This document shows positions 16,447 through 23,907 of a DNA stretch of 39,346 nt, one piece after another. Numbering within the stretch: the stretch's first letter is position 1; each line of letters begins with the position of its first letter. The notes below the pieces were generated by a model, which saw only the letters and a list, made by a program, of their open reading frames with translations, was not told where the DNA came from and did no database searches. This DNA is from Hyphomonadaceae bacterium UBA2389 (GTDB lineage: Bacteria > Pseudomonadota > Alphaproteobacteria > Caulobacterales > Aquidulcibacteraceae), in contig DDSN01000067.1 in assembly GCA_002343395.1 (NCBI GenBank), forward strand, positions 10,096 to 49,441, given 5' to 3'. The position numbers and the translations under genes were made by a program.

Positions 16447-17667
16447 ATGAAACATACACCGATTTCTCCGGCGTGGCGGCCGATGCGCGCGCGTCGGGGC
16501 GGCGCGCGCCGCTCCCAAGGGATTCTCAGCGGCATGGCGTTCAACCTGTGCCTGTTTCTGTTGCCGATCGCCGCGGCGACGGCGCTTGTCGTGATCGCAC
16601 GCGACCAATTGTATGCTTACGAATATTCGGAGTCCGGCGCGCGCGCGATCGCAACGCGGGTTGCGCGCCTGAACGGGCAGCTGATCCAGCTGGACTTCGA
16701 CCGTCAGAACCAATGGGACGATCTCGTTGCGCTCGAGATTCAGGCTAACGACGCCGACGCCGCGCGCGGGTTCCTGCTTTCAGGCGGCGGCATGCTTCCG
16801 CGCCGCTCGGCGAACGTGCTCAACGGCGCCCGCGACGCGACCGACCGCGAGCTTGAAGTCGCGGCGATGCAGTTCCTCAATCCTGGGACGCGGCAGCGTT
16901 ACCAAGACCTGATCGCGCGCGACCGTCAGGCGCCGCAATCGGACGCCGCGATCGGGGACGTCCAGGACTTCGATCTCTTGGCGCGCGCCACGCTCGACGC
17001 GCCGGAGAACGACGCGCTGCAGTTTTTGTTGACGGGCTACGCCATCGGATTGGGAGGCGATCTCTCGCCGCGCATGCAACGGGGGGCGGCCGCCCTGCTC
17101 GACGCCAGTCGCCGCGAGGACTACCCGCAGGATTTTGGCGCCGAAGTCATCAATATGCTGTCGGCCAGCATGCCGCTTGACGCTTATCGCGAGCGCGCCT
17201 CGGTGGAAGACGCGGATCTGCGGGCGGCGTTTCAAGCGTCGATCGTCGCAGCCGAAGCCGGCCGCGTACGCACTTTGCTCGATGAGATCGGAGCGATGAG
17301 CGAAGCCACCTCGCGCCGCGGCGCGGCGGCGCTGATCACCCACGGCCGCTCTCTGCGCGACTTGCCGCGCCTGCGCCTCCTCGCGCAAGCTGCGGGCGAC
17401 CGCGCCGCGGCGGCGGCGAAACGCCTGCCTCGCGACGGCCGCCTATTGCAGGCCGCCAGCGGCGAGCTGACCATGAACCAGGATTTGATGTCCGCCCTTA
17501 TCGTAGCCGCCTTGGCGCTCGCCGGACTTGTGCTCGTCGTCCTCGGCAAGCTAACGCAGGGCGCGCTCCAAGCTTGGCATTCCTGGCGCGACGAGAACGA
17601 CGACAGTTACGCCAGCGAGCTGGTCGAGCTAGGCGGCGGCCCTACGAGCAGTTGGCGCCCGCTTTAG
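16447..17667 (+). CDS. Unrecognised two-TM protein inside the flagellar region
   Basis: 406 aa, family not recognised. The open frame starts at 16411, but ATG 16447 gives a short basic N-terminus followed by membrane helix 1 (about residues 30-51). The 300-residue middle is helical and Ala/Arg/Asp-rich without Cys and, by topology, could be periplasmic. Membrane helix 2 lies near residues 347-367 (SALIVAALALAGLVLVVLG), then a 39-residue tail with an acidic patch. The layout recalls a two-helix sensory or scaffold protein, but no HAMP, kinase or methyl-accepting motif is visible. It lies 105 bases after flbY and converges with the flagellin-like gene, so a flagellar or polar role is possible but unproved. 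Confidence 0.75.
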   Translation: MKHTPISPAWRPMRARRGGARRSQGILSGMAFNLCLFLLPIAAATALVVIARDQLYAYEYSESGARAIATRVARLNGQLIQLDFDRQNQWDDLVALEIQANDADAARGFLLSGGGMLPRRSANVLNGARDATDRELEVAAMQFLNPGTRQRYQDLIARDRQAPQSDAAIGDVQDFDLLARATLDAPENDALQFLLTGYAIGLGGDLSPRMQRGAAALLDASRREDYPQDFGAEVINMLSASMPLDAYRERASVEDADLRAAFQASIVAAEAGRVRTLLDEIGAMSEATSRRGAAALITHGRSLRDLPRLRLLAQAAGDRAAAAAKRLPRDGRLLQAASGELTMNQDLMSALIVAALALAGLVLVVLGKLTQGALQAWHSWRDENDDSYASELVELGGGPTSSWRPL

Positions 17668-17722
17668 TTTTGGATTTCCGCGCGGTCGGATGGAAAACCG
17701 CTCACACTTTTCCTAACGCGCT

Positions 17723-18430
17723 CTACGCCCTGAACAGTGAGAGCACGGCCTGCGGCTCGACATTCGCGATGGCGGCGGCTGATGTCTTTTCCAGCCCCTG
17801 ACGCACCTGCAGCGCCAACAAACGTGCGCCGTCCGCATCCAAATCATGGCGCACTGAAGCCGCGCCCGCCGTGTTAACGAACCCCTGATGCGCTTCGAGA
17901 GCGCGCGCGCTATCCAACAGGCGGCTCATCGCGTCTTGTAGCGCTTCAAGCGAGCGCTGCACGCCCGCCTCGAAAGCGGGGTCATCCGCCTTTGCGTCGG
18001 CGTCGATTGAGAACGCCGCTCCGCCGGGGCGCAGATCCACGCCCGACACGATCACTGGCGAAGCGCCCGCCTCCGCCTGCACGGCGATGTCCTCGCCAGC
18101 CGGAAGCCGCGCACCATCGGCGATCGCAGCGTCGAGCCGCGCCGCGAATGCGCTGAGTAGTTCCGCGAGCTGATCCTGCGCTTGCGCGCCGCCGCTGCGG
18201 GCCAGCCCTTGCGCCTTGACCAACGTGGATTGTGCGTCGTGCCCAATCGCCAACGCGTGGTGAATCTGCATCAGCCCGTCGCGCACACTGTCTCGGACGC
18301 CCGATAATTCAACCCGATCGGCTGTTTGAACGTCGTCCCGCCGCGTCGATGACGGCGCATGCCGAACTTGGCGCGCATCTTGGCTCAAGGCCGCCGCGCC
18401 GTTTGAACCGGGGACGATGCTGGAAACCAT
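17723..18430 (-). CDS. Flagellin-like protein without the N-terminal D0 region
   Basis: 235 aa. ATG 18430 has AAGGAG eight bases upstream; an upstream in-frame start at 18484 is less likely. The C-terminal half follows the neighbouring flagellin: VIVSGVDLRPG matches its LTVSGFDFRLG, and the end ARLLALQVRQGLEKTSAAAI...VLSLFRA matches ARLQALQVKQQLGAQALSIA...VLSFFR. A middle helix (LVKAQGLARSGG...LLSAFAARLDAA) corresponds to the flagellin D1 helix. Missing is the usual N-terminal D0/D1 start (NTNYSALVALQSLNQ and RINTGLKVASAKDN), replaced by a shorter polar stretch. It may be a filament-junction or capping variant, or a decaying paralogue. A perfect CtrA box lies 82-97 bases upstream. Confidence 0.82.
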   Translation of the reverse strand: MVSSIVPGSNGAAALSQDARQVRHAPSSTRRDDVQTADRVELSGVRDSVRDGLMQIHHALAIGHDAQSTLVKAQGLARSGGAQAQDQLAELLSAFAARLDAAIADGARLPAGEDIAVQAEAGASPVIVSGVDLRPGGAAFSIDADAKADDPAFEAGVQRSLEALQDAMSRLLDSARALEAHQGFVNTAGAASVRHDLDADGARLLALQVRQGLEKTSAAAIANVEPQAVLSLFRA

Positions 18431-18511
18431 GGACGCCGCTCCTTCGGGTTCGCGCGCCAAGCCATGGCGCGCGGCGCTCTTCACCGCAGGCGCGAAAGAA
18501 CGATAGATTCG

Positions 18512-18527
18512 TTAACAGAAGGTTAAC
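18512..18527. promoter_or_regulatory. Perfect CtrA box upstream of the flagellin-like gene
   Basis: TTAACAGAAGGTTAAC fits TTAA-N7-TTAAC exactly, on both strands. It lies 82-97 bases upstream of the ATG at 18430 and 49 bases beyond the end of the FlaG-like gene. CtrA is the cell-cycle master regulator of Caulobacterales and controls many flagellar genes. The site is inferred from sequence only. Confidence 0.6.
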
Positions 18528-18537
18528 GGTAGCGCTT

Positions 18538-18581
18538 CCGTAACGAATATTTTTACGCTTTGTTTACCGTGCTCGTTACGG
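18538..18581. repeat. Inverted repeat at the end of the FlaG-like gene
   Basis: CCGTAACGA (18538-18546) and TCGTTACGG (18573-18581) are a perfect 9-base inverted pair separated by 26 bases; the right arm covers the FlaG-like stop codon. The loop is A/T-rich. It could act as a weak terminator or processing hairpin between the FlaG-like gene and the flagellin-like gene, but there is no clear U-tract following the arm in either direction. Confidence 0.35.
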
Positions 18582-18866
18582 CTGCGTCAGCGCGCGCATG
18601 TAGGCCATGACGGCGCGCGAATACGCCAGCTGCGCTTCGCTTGGATATTTGCGCAACGTCTCGTGCGTGCTTGCGTCTGTCAATGTCTGGACAAATCGCC
18701 CGGCGTCCTTGTCGAGCTGAACTTGCAGGCTCTTGGCGGACGGCTCGATAGCCGGCGTTGGGTCAGCGGTTTGTTTGTCCAACTCACGCGCGAACGGCGC
18801 CGCGTCCGGTTGCGGCGCTCGCGCCTGGTGTTCAAGCGCTGAAGGGGTGAGGGTTATTCGGTCCAT
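18576..18866 (-). CDS. FlaG-like flagellar protein
   Basis: A 96-aa protein. The N-terminal half is polar and probably disordered. The C-terminal half, LQVQLDKDAGRFVQTLTDAS followed by THETLRKYPSEAQLAYSRAV, has the FlaG pattern: a beta hairpin of the form V-D-x-x-x-G-x-x-V, then x-x-x-T-x-E-x-x-R-x-x-P-x-E. FlaG proteins influence filament length in several bacteria. It lies 56 bases downstream of the flagellin gene on the same strand. The short length and motif spacing are as expected for the family, though similarity is modest. Confidence 0.75.
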   Translation of the reverse strand: MDRITLTPSALEHQARAPQPDAAPFARELDKQTADPTPAIEPSAKSLQVQLDKDAGRFVQTLTDASTHETLRKYPSEAQLAYSRAVMAYMRALTQP

Positions 18867-18922
18867 GATGCATGGCCGTTTGGCGGGGGGTCCGAAGACC
18901 CCCCGCCGTATCGGTCATCCGC

Positions 18923-20179
18923 TTAGCGGAAGAACGAGAGCACGATCGACGGCGCCGAGTTGGCGATCGACAAGGCTTGCGCGCCCAGCTGCTGCTTAAC
19001 TTGCAGCGCTTGCAGGCGGGCCGATTCCTTGGCGAGGTCGGCGTCGACGAGGTTGCCGATGCCGACTTCGATCGAGTCGTTCAGCTTGCCCAAGAACGTC
19101 TTCTGCACGTCGAGCGCCTTCGCTTGCGCGCCGAGCGTGGCGAGATCGCGGTTCAGAGCGGTGAGCGCCGTGTCGATGGCCGAGGACGCGGCCGTCGCGC
19201 CGCTTGTCGTCGAGATATCGAGCGCGGAGGTAACGGTCTCCAGCGCTTGGCCTGCGATGCCGAGGCGGAAGTCAAAGCCCGAAACCGTGAGCTGGTTCGA
19301 GCCCGAGCCCGGCGCCGTGACGGTCGTGAACGACGTGCCGGTGGCGCCGTCGGTGCCGTCCAGGAAGCCGTCGTCGTCCGCGGGCGCGGTGCCATCAGTG
19401 TACGTCGCGGTGAAATCTTCGTTCGACTGATAGGTGATCTTGCCGGTTTGATCGTCATAGCTCGCGGTGACGCGGCCATTCGATTGCGATGCGACGCGAT
19501 CAACGAAGTCTTGAATCGAGTCCGTGGTCTCGACATCAACCGTGAACGTGGTCGTCGTGTTGCCCGACGTGATTTCGAATTCAACCGTGTCGCTGGCGCC
19601 GATGGTGAGGCCGGTGGCGTCGTCAAGTTGCGCCGCTGACGAGAAGAAGTTGCCCGAGCCGTCATCAAACGCGAGGTTGTCAAGCTTGAAGCGGCCATTG
19701 TTCGAACCCGCGGAGTCAGACACCTGCACCTTGAACGGCGCGGCGCCGCCCGTGAGGTTGGTGCCGTTGACAAGGTTCGAGCCGTTGAACTTCGCGGCGT
19801 CGGCGATCTGGTCGACCTGGTCGCGGAGAGCGTCAAAGTCGGCCTGCAGCGCAGCACGCTGATCGGAAGAGAGGTCGGTCGCTTGCGCGGCGATCGCCTT
19901 TTCCTTCAATTGCTTGAGGATGTCGCCAACCGCTTCGCCGGCCGACAAGCCGACGTCGATCACCGACGTCGCGCGGTCGATGCCGTCGCTGATCGCGCCA
20001 AGCGACGCAACACGAGCGCGCTGGCCTTCGGCGATGGCGAACACGGCGCCGTTGTCCTTCGCGGACGCGACCTTGAGGCCGGTGTTGATGCGGTTCTGGA
20101 CTTCGGAGAGCTGCTTGCCGGTTTGGTTGAGGCTTTGCAGCGCGACGAGGGCGCTGTAGTTCGTATTGACGCTGGTCAT
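18923..20179 (-). CDS. Flagellin
   Basis: Filament subunit exported by the flagellar type III system. 418 aa, longer than the roughly 273-aa Caulobacter flagellins. The N-terminal D0/D1 region begins MTSVNTNYSALVALQSLNQ and contains NRINTGLKVASAKDNGA; the C-terminus ends ARLQALQVKQQLGAQALSIA and VLSFFR. The extra length is a Thr/Asp/Gly-rich central region (about residues 165-330), with TSGNTTTTFTVDVETTD and repeated acidic turns, which would form surface D2/D3-like domains. The frame is open to 20287; ATG 20179 gives the standard start. The abundant Ser/Thr suggest possible glycosylation. flaF and flbT lie just upstream and a FlaG-like gene downstream. Confidence 0.96.
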   Translation of the reverse strand: MTSVNTNYSALVALQSLNQTGKQLSEVQNRINTGLKVASAKDNGAVFAIAEGQRARVASLGAISDGIDRATSVIDVGLSAGEAVGDILKQLKEKAIAAQATDLSSDQRAALQADFDALRDQVDQIADAAKFNGSNLVNGTNLTGGAAPFKVQVSDSAGSNNGRFKLDNLAFDDGSGNFFSSAAQLDDATGLTIGASDTVEFEITSGNTTTTFTVDVETTDSIQDFVDRVASQSNGRVTASYDDQTGKITYQSNEDFTATYTDGTAPADDDGFLDGTDGATGTSFTTVTAPGSGSNQLTVSGFDFRLGIAGQALETVTSALDISTTSGATAASSAIDTALTALNRDLATLGAQAKALDVQKTFLGKLNDSIEVGIGNLVDADLAKESARLQALQVKQQLGAQALSIANSAPSIVLSFFR

Positions 20180-20209
20180 CAATGTGGTCCTTCTGGACTT
20201 GAGTTGACC

Positions 20210-20222
20210 GGCCGTTTTGGCC
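20210..20222. promoter_or_regulatory. FlbD (ftr)-like site upstream of flagellin
   Basis: On the minus strand the 13-mer reads GGCCAAAACGGCC. It shares the GGC-x-AAA-...-GCC pattern with the inverted repeat GGCAAAACTTGCC in the fliL/flgF intergenic region. It lies 31-43 bases upstream of the flagellin ATG, probably inside the 5' untranslated region; in Caulobacter, ftr elements occur both upstream and downstream of sigma-54 start sites. Motif inference only. Confidence 0.45.
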
Positions 20223-20265
20223 AGTTGGGCGATGAGCCCGATTTCCGCGCGGACACGGATCCGTT

Positions 20266-20284
20266 GCGCCCTGCCCTTGCCGGG
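20266..20284 (-). promoter_or_regulatory. Candidate sigma-54 promoter of the flagellin gene
   Basis: On the minus strand CCGGCAAGGGCAGGGCGCA has GG and GC exactly ten bases apart (positions 20281-20280 and 20269-20268). The -24 half (CGGCAAG) is reasonable and the -12 half (GGGCGC) is weak. A start site near 20256 would leave a leader of about 75 bases, a plausible target for FlbT. Class III flagellins in Caulobacter are sigma-54 dependent, which supports the call. Confidence 0.35.
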
Positions 20285-20323
20285 CAAGACACGTCGCGTT
20301 GGCTGATCATTAGTCGCTAAGAG

Positions 20324-20338
20324 TTAACGTTGCGTTCA
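20324..20338. promoter_or_regulatory. CtrA-like box between flaF and flagellin
   Basis: TTAA-CGTTGCG-TTCA, one mismatch from TTAA-N7-TTAA and the same variant as the box at fliX. It lies between the stop of flaF (20363) and the flagellin start (20179). Inferred from the pattern; strength unknown. Confidence 0.35.
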
Positions 20339-20362
20339 AAGCCGAAACGATTCGGCGCCAAA

Positions 20363-20710
20363 TCAGCGCTCCGAGAGCGCCGCCATCATCGTGCGGTTAA
20401 TGTCGATCAACGGTTCGACATCGGCGCCTTCGCGCAAGACTTCGCTCGAATACCGCGAAACCCAAAGCGCCAGAGAAATGATCTGACCGCGCAGCTGGAG
20501 CGACAGCTGGTTCTGCGGCGTCGCGCAATCCGCCGCGAGCAAGTTCCAAAGGCGGCGATTGAAGTCGATCTGCTCAATGCACGCATATGGCGGCAGTTTA
20601 TGCTCTTTGATATGCACGAGCCCGGCCGTCGCCTGGCCGAACGCCCGATACTCCGCCTCCCGCGGGGTTTCAGCCTGCGTGGCCGCGCGCTGGTACGCTT
20701 TGATCGACAT
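20363..20710 (-). CDS. flaF: Flagellar biosynthesis regulator FlaF
   Basis: FlaF is a small alphaproteobacterial protein required for flagellin synthesis or secretion and works antagonistically to FlbT. The 115 aa begin MSIKAYQRAATQAETPREAE, the typical FlaF start, followed by the helical FNRRLWNLLAADCATPQNQL and LRGQIISLALWVSRYSSEVL motifs near the C-terminus. Length is normal. The gene overlaps the end of flbT by 41 bases on the same strand, and flagellin follows after about 180 bases. The flbT-flaF-flagellin arrangement is conserved in Caulobacterales and rhizobia. Confidence 0.95.
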   Translation of the reverse strand: MSIKAYQRAATQAETPREAEYRAFGQATAGLVHIKEHKLPPYACIEQIDFNRRLWNLLAADCATPQNQLSLQLRGQIISLALWVSRYSSEVLREGADVEPLIDINRTMMAALSER

Positions 20711-21101
20711 CCCGTAGTCCTAAACGCTCCGCCTCATAGGACATGAGCTTCCGACACCGCATCAACCCGCGGTAGTACTCGCCAGCCATTACTTCTTTGG
20801 AAACGCCGATGCACTCCGCGAGCACGGCCGGATCGCGTACCGCGCCCATGAATTCCGCCAGCCGAGCCGCGAACTCGCCGTAGGCCTTTTCGCGCCCGCC
20901 TTCATCCAGATACATGAGCATGATCGGGAAATAGATGCGCTTGGCGGGCGTGTCCGCCTCCTCCGGCTGCATGATGTCCTTCTCACGCAGCACCGAAGCC
21001 TTGTTTTGGAGCACCAAGGCGGCGCGCCGGTCGCCGTTTTGAACGACCGCGCCATTGACGACGAACTTCTCGCCTGGCCGCAACGAGAGCTTCAGCGGCA
21101 T
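20670..21101 (-). CDS. flbT: Flagellin mRNA regulator FlbT
   Basis: In Caulobacter FlbT binds the flagellin mRNA leader and destabilises it until the hook is complete. The 143 aa start MPLKLSLRPGEKFVVNGAVV, the diagnostic FlbT N-terminus, then LQNKASVLREKDIMQPEEAD and a helical C-terminus with YYRGLMRCRKLMSYEAERLG. The C-terminal tail overlaps the flaF start by 41 bases, so the genes are translationally linked. The divergent spacer to moxR (21102-21257) has two TTAAC half-sites but no clean CtrA box. Confidence 0.96.
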   Translation of the reverse strand: MPLKLSLRPGEKFVVNGAVVQNGDRRAALVLQNKASVLREKDIMQPEEADTPAKRIYFPIMLMYLDEGGREKAYGEFAARLAEFMGAVRDPAVLAECIGVSKEVMAGEYYRGLMRCRKLMSYEAERLGLRDVDQSVPARGHAG

Positions 21102-21257
21102 CGCACCCTCCCTCCCGCTTCTGCGAGTCCATAGGCGTTAACCCTCGCTCACCATGGTTAACGAGTTGTTGCCAAGACGGCCTGTTCAGCGGCTAAGATT
21201 TGATCCGGGCGACCGTCCGCCCCTAGATGCATCAGGCACTGGCGCAAGGTTGAACGC

Positions 21258-22112
21258 ATGCGGTTTGAGGGCACCAAGGACTATGTCGCTACGGAAGACC
21301 TCAAGGTCGCCGTCAACGCGGCGATTACGCTGGAGCGCCCATTGCTCATCAAGGGCGAGCCCGGCACCGGCAAGACCATGCTGGCGCTGGAAGTGGCCAA
21401 GGCGCTCGGCGCGCCCCTGATCGAGTGGCACATCAAATCGACCACGAAGGCGGTGCAGGGCCTTTACGAATATGACGCGGTCATGCGCCTGCGCGACAGT
21501 CAGCTGGGCGACGCCCGCGCGGCCGACATCGGCAACTACATCAAGCGCGGCAAATTGTGGGAGGCGTTCGAGGCAACCGAGCGGCCCGTGCTGCTCATCG
21601 ACGAGATCGACAAGGCCGACATCGAGTTCCCCAACGATCTGCTGCAAGAACTCGATCGCATGGAGTTCTACGTCTACGAACTCAATCGCACCGTGAAAGC
21701 CGCCCGGCGGCCGATCGTGATGATCACGTCGAACAACGAAAAGGAGCTCCCGGACGCCTTCCTGCGCCGCTGCTTCTTTCACTACATCCGCTTTCCCGAC
21801 GACGACACGATGCGCGCCATCGTGGAGTCGCACTTCCCCGGCGTGAAAACCCGCCTCGTCAACGAAGCGCTGAAAATCTTCTATGACATGCGCAAGGTTC
21901 CGGGCTTGAAGAAGAAGCCAAGCACCAGCGAACTGCTCGATTGGCTGAAGCTCTTGCTCACCGACGACGTCGATCCGGAAACCTTGAAGCAGCGCGATCC
22001 CGCCAAGCTCATTCCGCCGATGCACGGCGCGTTGCTGAAGAACGAGGCCGACGTGATGCTGTTCGAGCGGCTGGCGTTCCTGGCGCGGCGGGAGAACCGA
22101 GGGGGCGGCTGA
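21258..22112 (+). CDS. MoxR-family AAA+ ATPase
   Basis: A 284-aa AAA+ ATPase. Walker A is GEPGTGKT (residues 33-40) and Walker B is VLLIDE (111-116), followed by the MoxR-type IEFPNDLLQELDRMEFYV and the sensor-1 region IVMITSNNEKELPDAFLRRC. MoxR proteins work as chaperone-like partners of VWA-domain proteins encoded next door. The next gene begins inside the stop codon (TGATG) and is a CoxE-like VWA protein, so the pair is almost certainly a functional unit. The client complex is not evident from the neighbourhood. Confidence 0.94.
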   Translation: MRFEGTKDYVATEDLKVAVNAAITLERPLLIKGEPGTGKTMLALEVAKALGAPLIEWHIKSTTKAVQGLYEYDAVMRLRDSQLGDARAADIGNYIKRGKLWEAFEATERPVLLIDEIDKADIEFPNDLLQELDRMEFYVYELNRTVKAARRPIVMITSNNEKELPDAFLRRCFFHYIRFPDDDTMRAIVESHFPGVKTRLVNEALKIFYDMRKVPGLKKKPSTSELLDWLKLLLTDDVDPETLKQRDPAKLIPPMHGALLKNEADVMLFERLAFLARRENRGGG

Positions 22113-23290
22113 TGTTCCAGCGCTTCTTCACCGAGCTTCGCGCCGCGCGGGTGCCTGTCAGCCTCAAAGAGTATTTGGTGCTGGTCGAGGCGCTGGAGAA
22201 GGACGCCATCCCCCCCAATGTCGAGGACTTTTACTACCTCGCGCGCGCGACACTGATCAAAGACGAGCGCTACCTCGACAAGTTCGACCGCGTCTTCGGC
22301 CATGTGTTCAAAGGGCTTGAGAACACGGTCGACGCCGTCAACGCCGAGATTCCCGCCGAATGGCTCAAGGCGCTCTCGGAAAAATTCCTGACCGACGAGG
22401 AAAAAGCGCAGATCGAAGCGCTTGGCGGTTGGGAGAAGCTGATGGAGACGCTTGCCGAGCGGCTCAAGGAGCAAAAGGAGCGCCACGAAGGCGGCAACAA
22501 GTGGATCGGCACGGGCGGCACAAGCCCTTACGGCAACGGCGGCTACAATCCGGAGGGCGTGCGCATCGGCGGTCAAGGCAAAGGCCAAGGCCGCGCGGTG
22601 AAGGTTTGGGACAAGCGAGAGTACAAGAACCTCGACGACCAGGTCGAACTTGGCGTCCGCAACATCAAGGTGGCGCTCCGCCGCCTGCGTAAGTTCGCGC
22701 GCACCGGCGCGCCCGACGAACTCGACCTCGACGGCACGATCGCGAAATCCGCGCGCGAGGGCTATCTCGACATCGTGCTCCGTCCCGAGCGACGCAACGC
22801 GGTAAAGGTTTTGCTCTTCTTCGACATCGGCGGTTCGATGGACAGCCACGTGCAGCTTTGCCAGGAGCTGTTCTCCGCGGCGCGCGCCGAGTTCAAGCAC
22901 ATGGAATTCTTCTACTTCCACAATTGCCTCTATGAGAGCGTGTGGAAGGACAACCGCCGCCGCCACGACGAGAAAACCGCCACCTGGGACGTGCTGCATC
23001 GTTTTCCGCACGACTACCGCGTGGTGTTCGTCGGAGACGCCACCATGAGCCCGTACGAAATCACCTATCCTGGCGGTTCGGTGGAGCACTGGAACGAGGA
23101 ACCCGGCGCGCTCTGGCTGCAGCGGGTGGCTCAGATTTACGAGCGCTGCGTATGGCTCAATCCAACGCCGCGCCAGCACTGGGACCACACGCCGTCGATC
23201 CAGCTCGTGCGTGAAATCATCGGCGACAAGCGCATGTTTCCACTGACGATCGAGGGGCTGGACGGCGCGATGCGGGAGTTGAGCCGATGA
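22112..23290 (+). CDS. VWA-domain protein, CoxE-like partner of MoxR
   Basis: A 392-aa protein. The N-terminal half starts MFQRFFTELRAARVPVSLKE, a common start in this family, and is helical. A Gly-rich stretch (GGNKWIGTGGTSPYGNGGYN) precedes the VWA domain, whose metal-ion-dependent adhesion site begins at D238 in the sequence FFDIGGSMDSH (DxGxS); VVFVGDATMSPYEI lies further on. ATG 22112 overlaps the MoxR stop by one base. No signal peptide or membrane helix is seen, so the pair works in the cytoplasm. CoxE/MoxR pairs assist maturation of metal or multi-subunit enzymes in other systems; none is encoded here. Confidence 0.92.
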   Translation: MFQRFFTELRAARVPVSLKEYLVLVEALEKDAIPPNVEDFYYLARATLIKDERYLDKFDRVFGHVFKGLENTVDAVNAEIPAEWLKALSEKFLTDEEKAQIEALGGWEKLMETLAERLKEQKERHEGGNKWIGTGGTSPYGNGGYNPEGVRIGGQGKGQGRAVKVWDKREYKNLDDQVELGVRNIKVALRRLRKFARTGAPDELDLDGTIAKSAREGYLDIVLRPERRNAVKVLLFFDIGGSMDSHVQLCQELFSAARAEFKHMEFFYFHNCLYESVWKDNRRRHDEKTATWDVLHRFPHDYRVVFVGDATMSPYEITYPGGSVEHWNEEPGALWLQRVAQIYERCVWLNPTPRQHWDHTPSIQLVREIIGDKRMFPLTIEGLDGAMRELSR

Positions 23291-23335
23291 AAGGACTGTG
23301 GCGCCGCATGGGGATTGAGTCTAGAATGGCAAACA

Positions 23336-23584
23336 ATGCCTGATCTCACTATCACGCTTACCGGCGACGCCGCAGAGAAATTACGCAAACTCATGATGGA
23401 CGAGCACTATGACCGCGCCGAGGATGCGGTTGCGGATGCGCTCGAGGCCCTGGTCGCGAGTCGCGATCCCGCGCTCGATGCATGGCTGCATGATGTGATC
23501 GCGGCCCGCGCCAAGGCCCATGCCGCCGATCCAACCCGGGCAATGACGGCGGACGAAGTGCGCACGCAACTCCTCCGGCGCTGA
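23336..23584 (+). CDS. ParD-like antitoxin
   Basis: An 82-aa protein. ATG 23336 starts MPDLTITLTGDAAEKLRKLM, a ribbon-helix-helix N-terminus (beta strand then helix) as in ParD/CopG antitoxins, with an Ala-rich helical tail that would wrap the toxin. The C-terminal AMTADEVRTQLLRR resembles short segments seen in ParD proteins encoded with ParE. The toxin gene starts 3 bases downstream but is frameshifted, so this may be an orphaned antitoxin. The reading frame starts upstream at 23315, but that would add a non-conserved leader. Confidence 0.78.
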   Translation: MPDLTITLTGDAAEKLRKLMMDEHYDRAEDAVADALEALVASRDPALDAWLHDVIAARAKAHAADPTRAMTADEVRTQLLRR

Positions 23585-23587
23585 GCC

Positions 23588-23907
23588 ATGGCGCGCTACG
23601 CGGTGTCCTTCGACCGCGACGCCGCGGGCGATCTGCTCGAAATTCGCAACTACATCGCCGAGGTGAGCGACGCGACTTTCGCCAACGACTTCATGGAGCG
23701 TGTGATCACCTATTGTGAACGTCTTGGCGCGCTCCCACACCGGGGAACACGGCGCGACATGATTTGCCTGGATTGCGCACCTTGATCTGGCGGCGCACCA
23801 TAACCATCGCGTTTCGCGTAAACGACGGCGCCCAACAGGTCCTGGTCCTCGGCGCGTTCTATCGCGGTCGAGACTATCTAACTGCGCTGCGAGAGCGCAT
23901 GGAGTGA
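23588..23907 (+). pseudogene. ParE-family toxin interrupted by a one-base frameshift
   Basis: The first frame, MARYAVSFDRDAAGDLLEIR followed by NYIAEV and a C-terminal RLGALPHRGTRRDM, is the start of a ParE/RelE-fold toxin but stops after 65 codons at 23785. Shifting one frame near 23766 continues the family exactly: PGLRTLIWRRTITIAFRV, then VLVLGAFYRGRDY and a stop at 23905-23907, 47 codons in all. The joined product would be about 105 residues, the normal ParE length. A one-base loss at the TTTGCC stretch explains the break; a sequencing error or programmed shift cannot be excluded. The next gene overlaps its stop as TGATG. Confidence 0.82.

Noticed and set aside
21134..21163. Two TTAAC half-sites between flbT and moxR
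   Set aside because: Their spacing (14 bases) does not fit the CtrA consensus of seven.
21881..23188. A 435-codon minus-strand frame across the MoxR and VWA genes
   Set aside because: Opposite two clear, coupled genes with intact Walker and MIDAS motifs.
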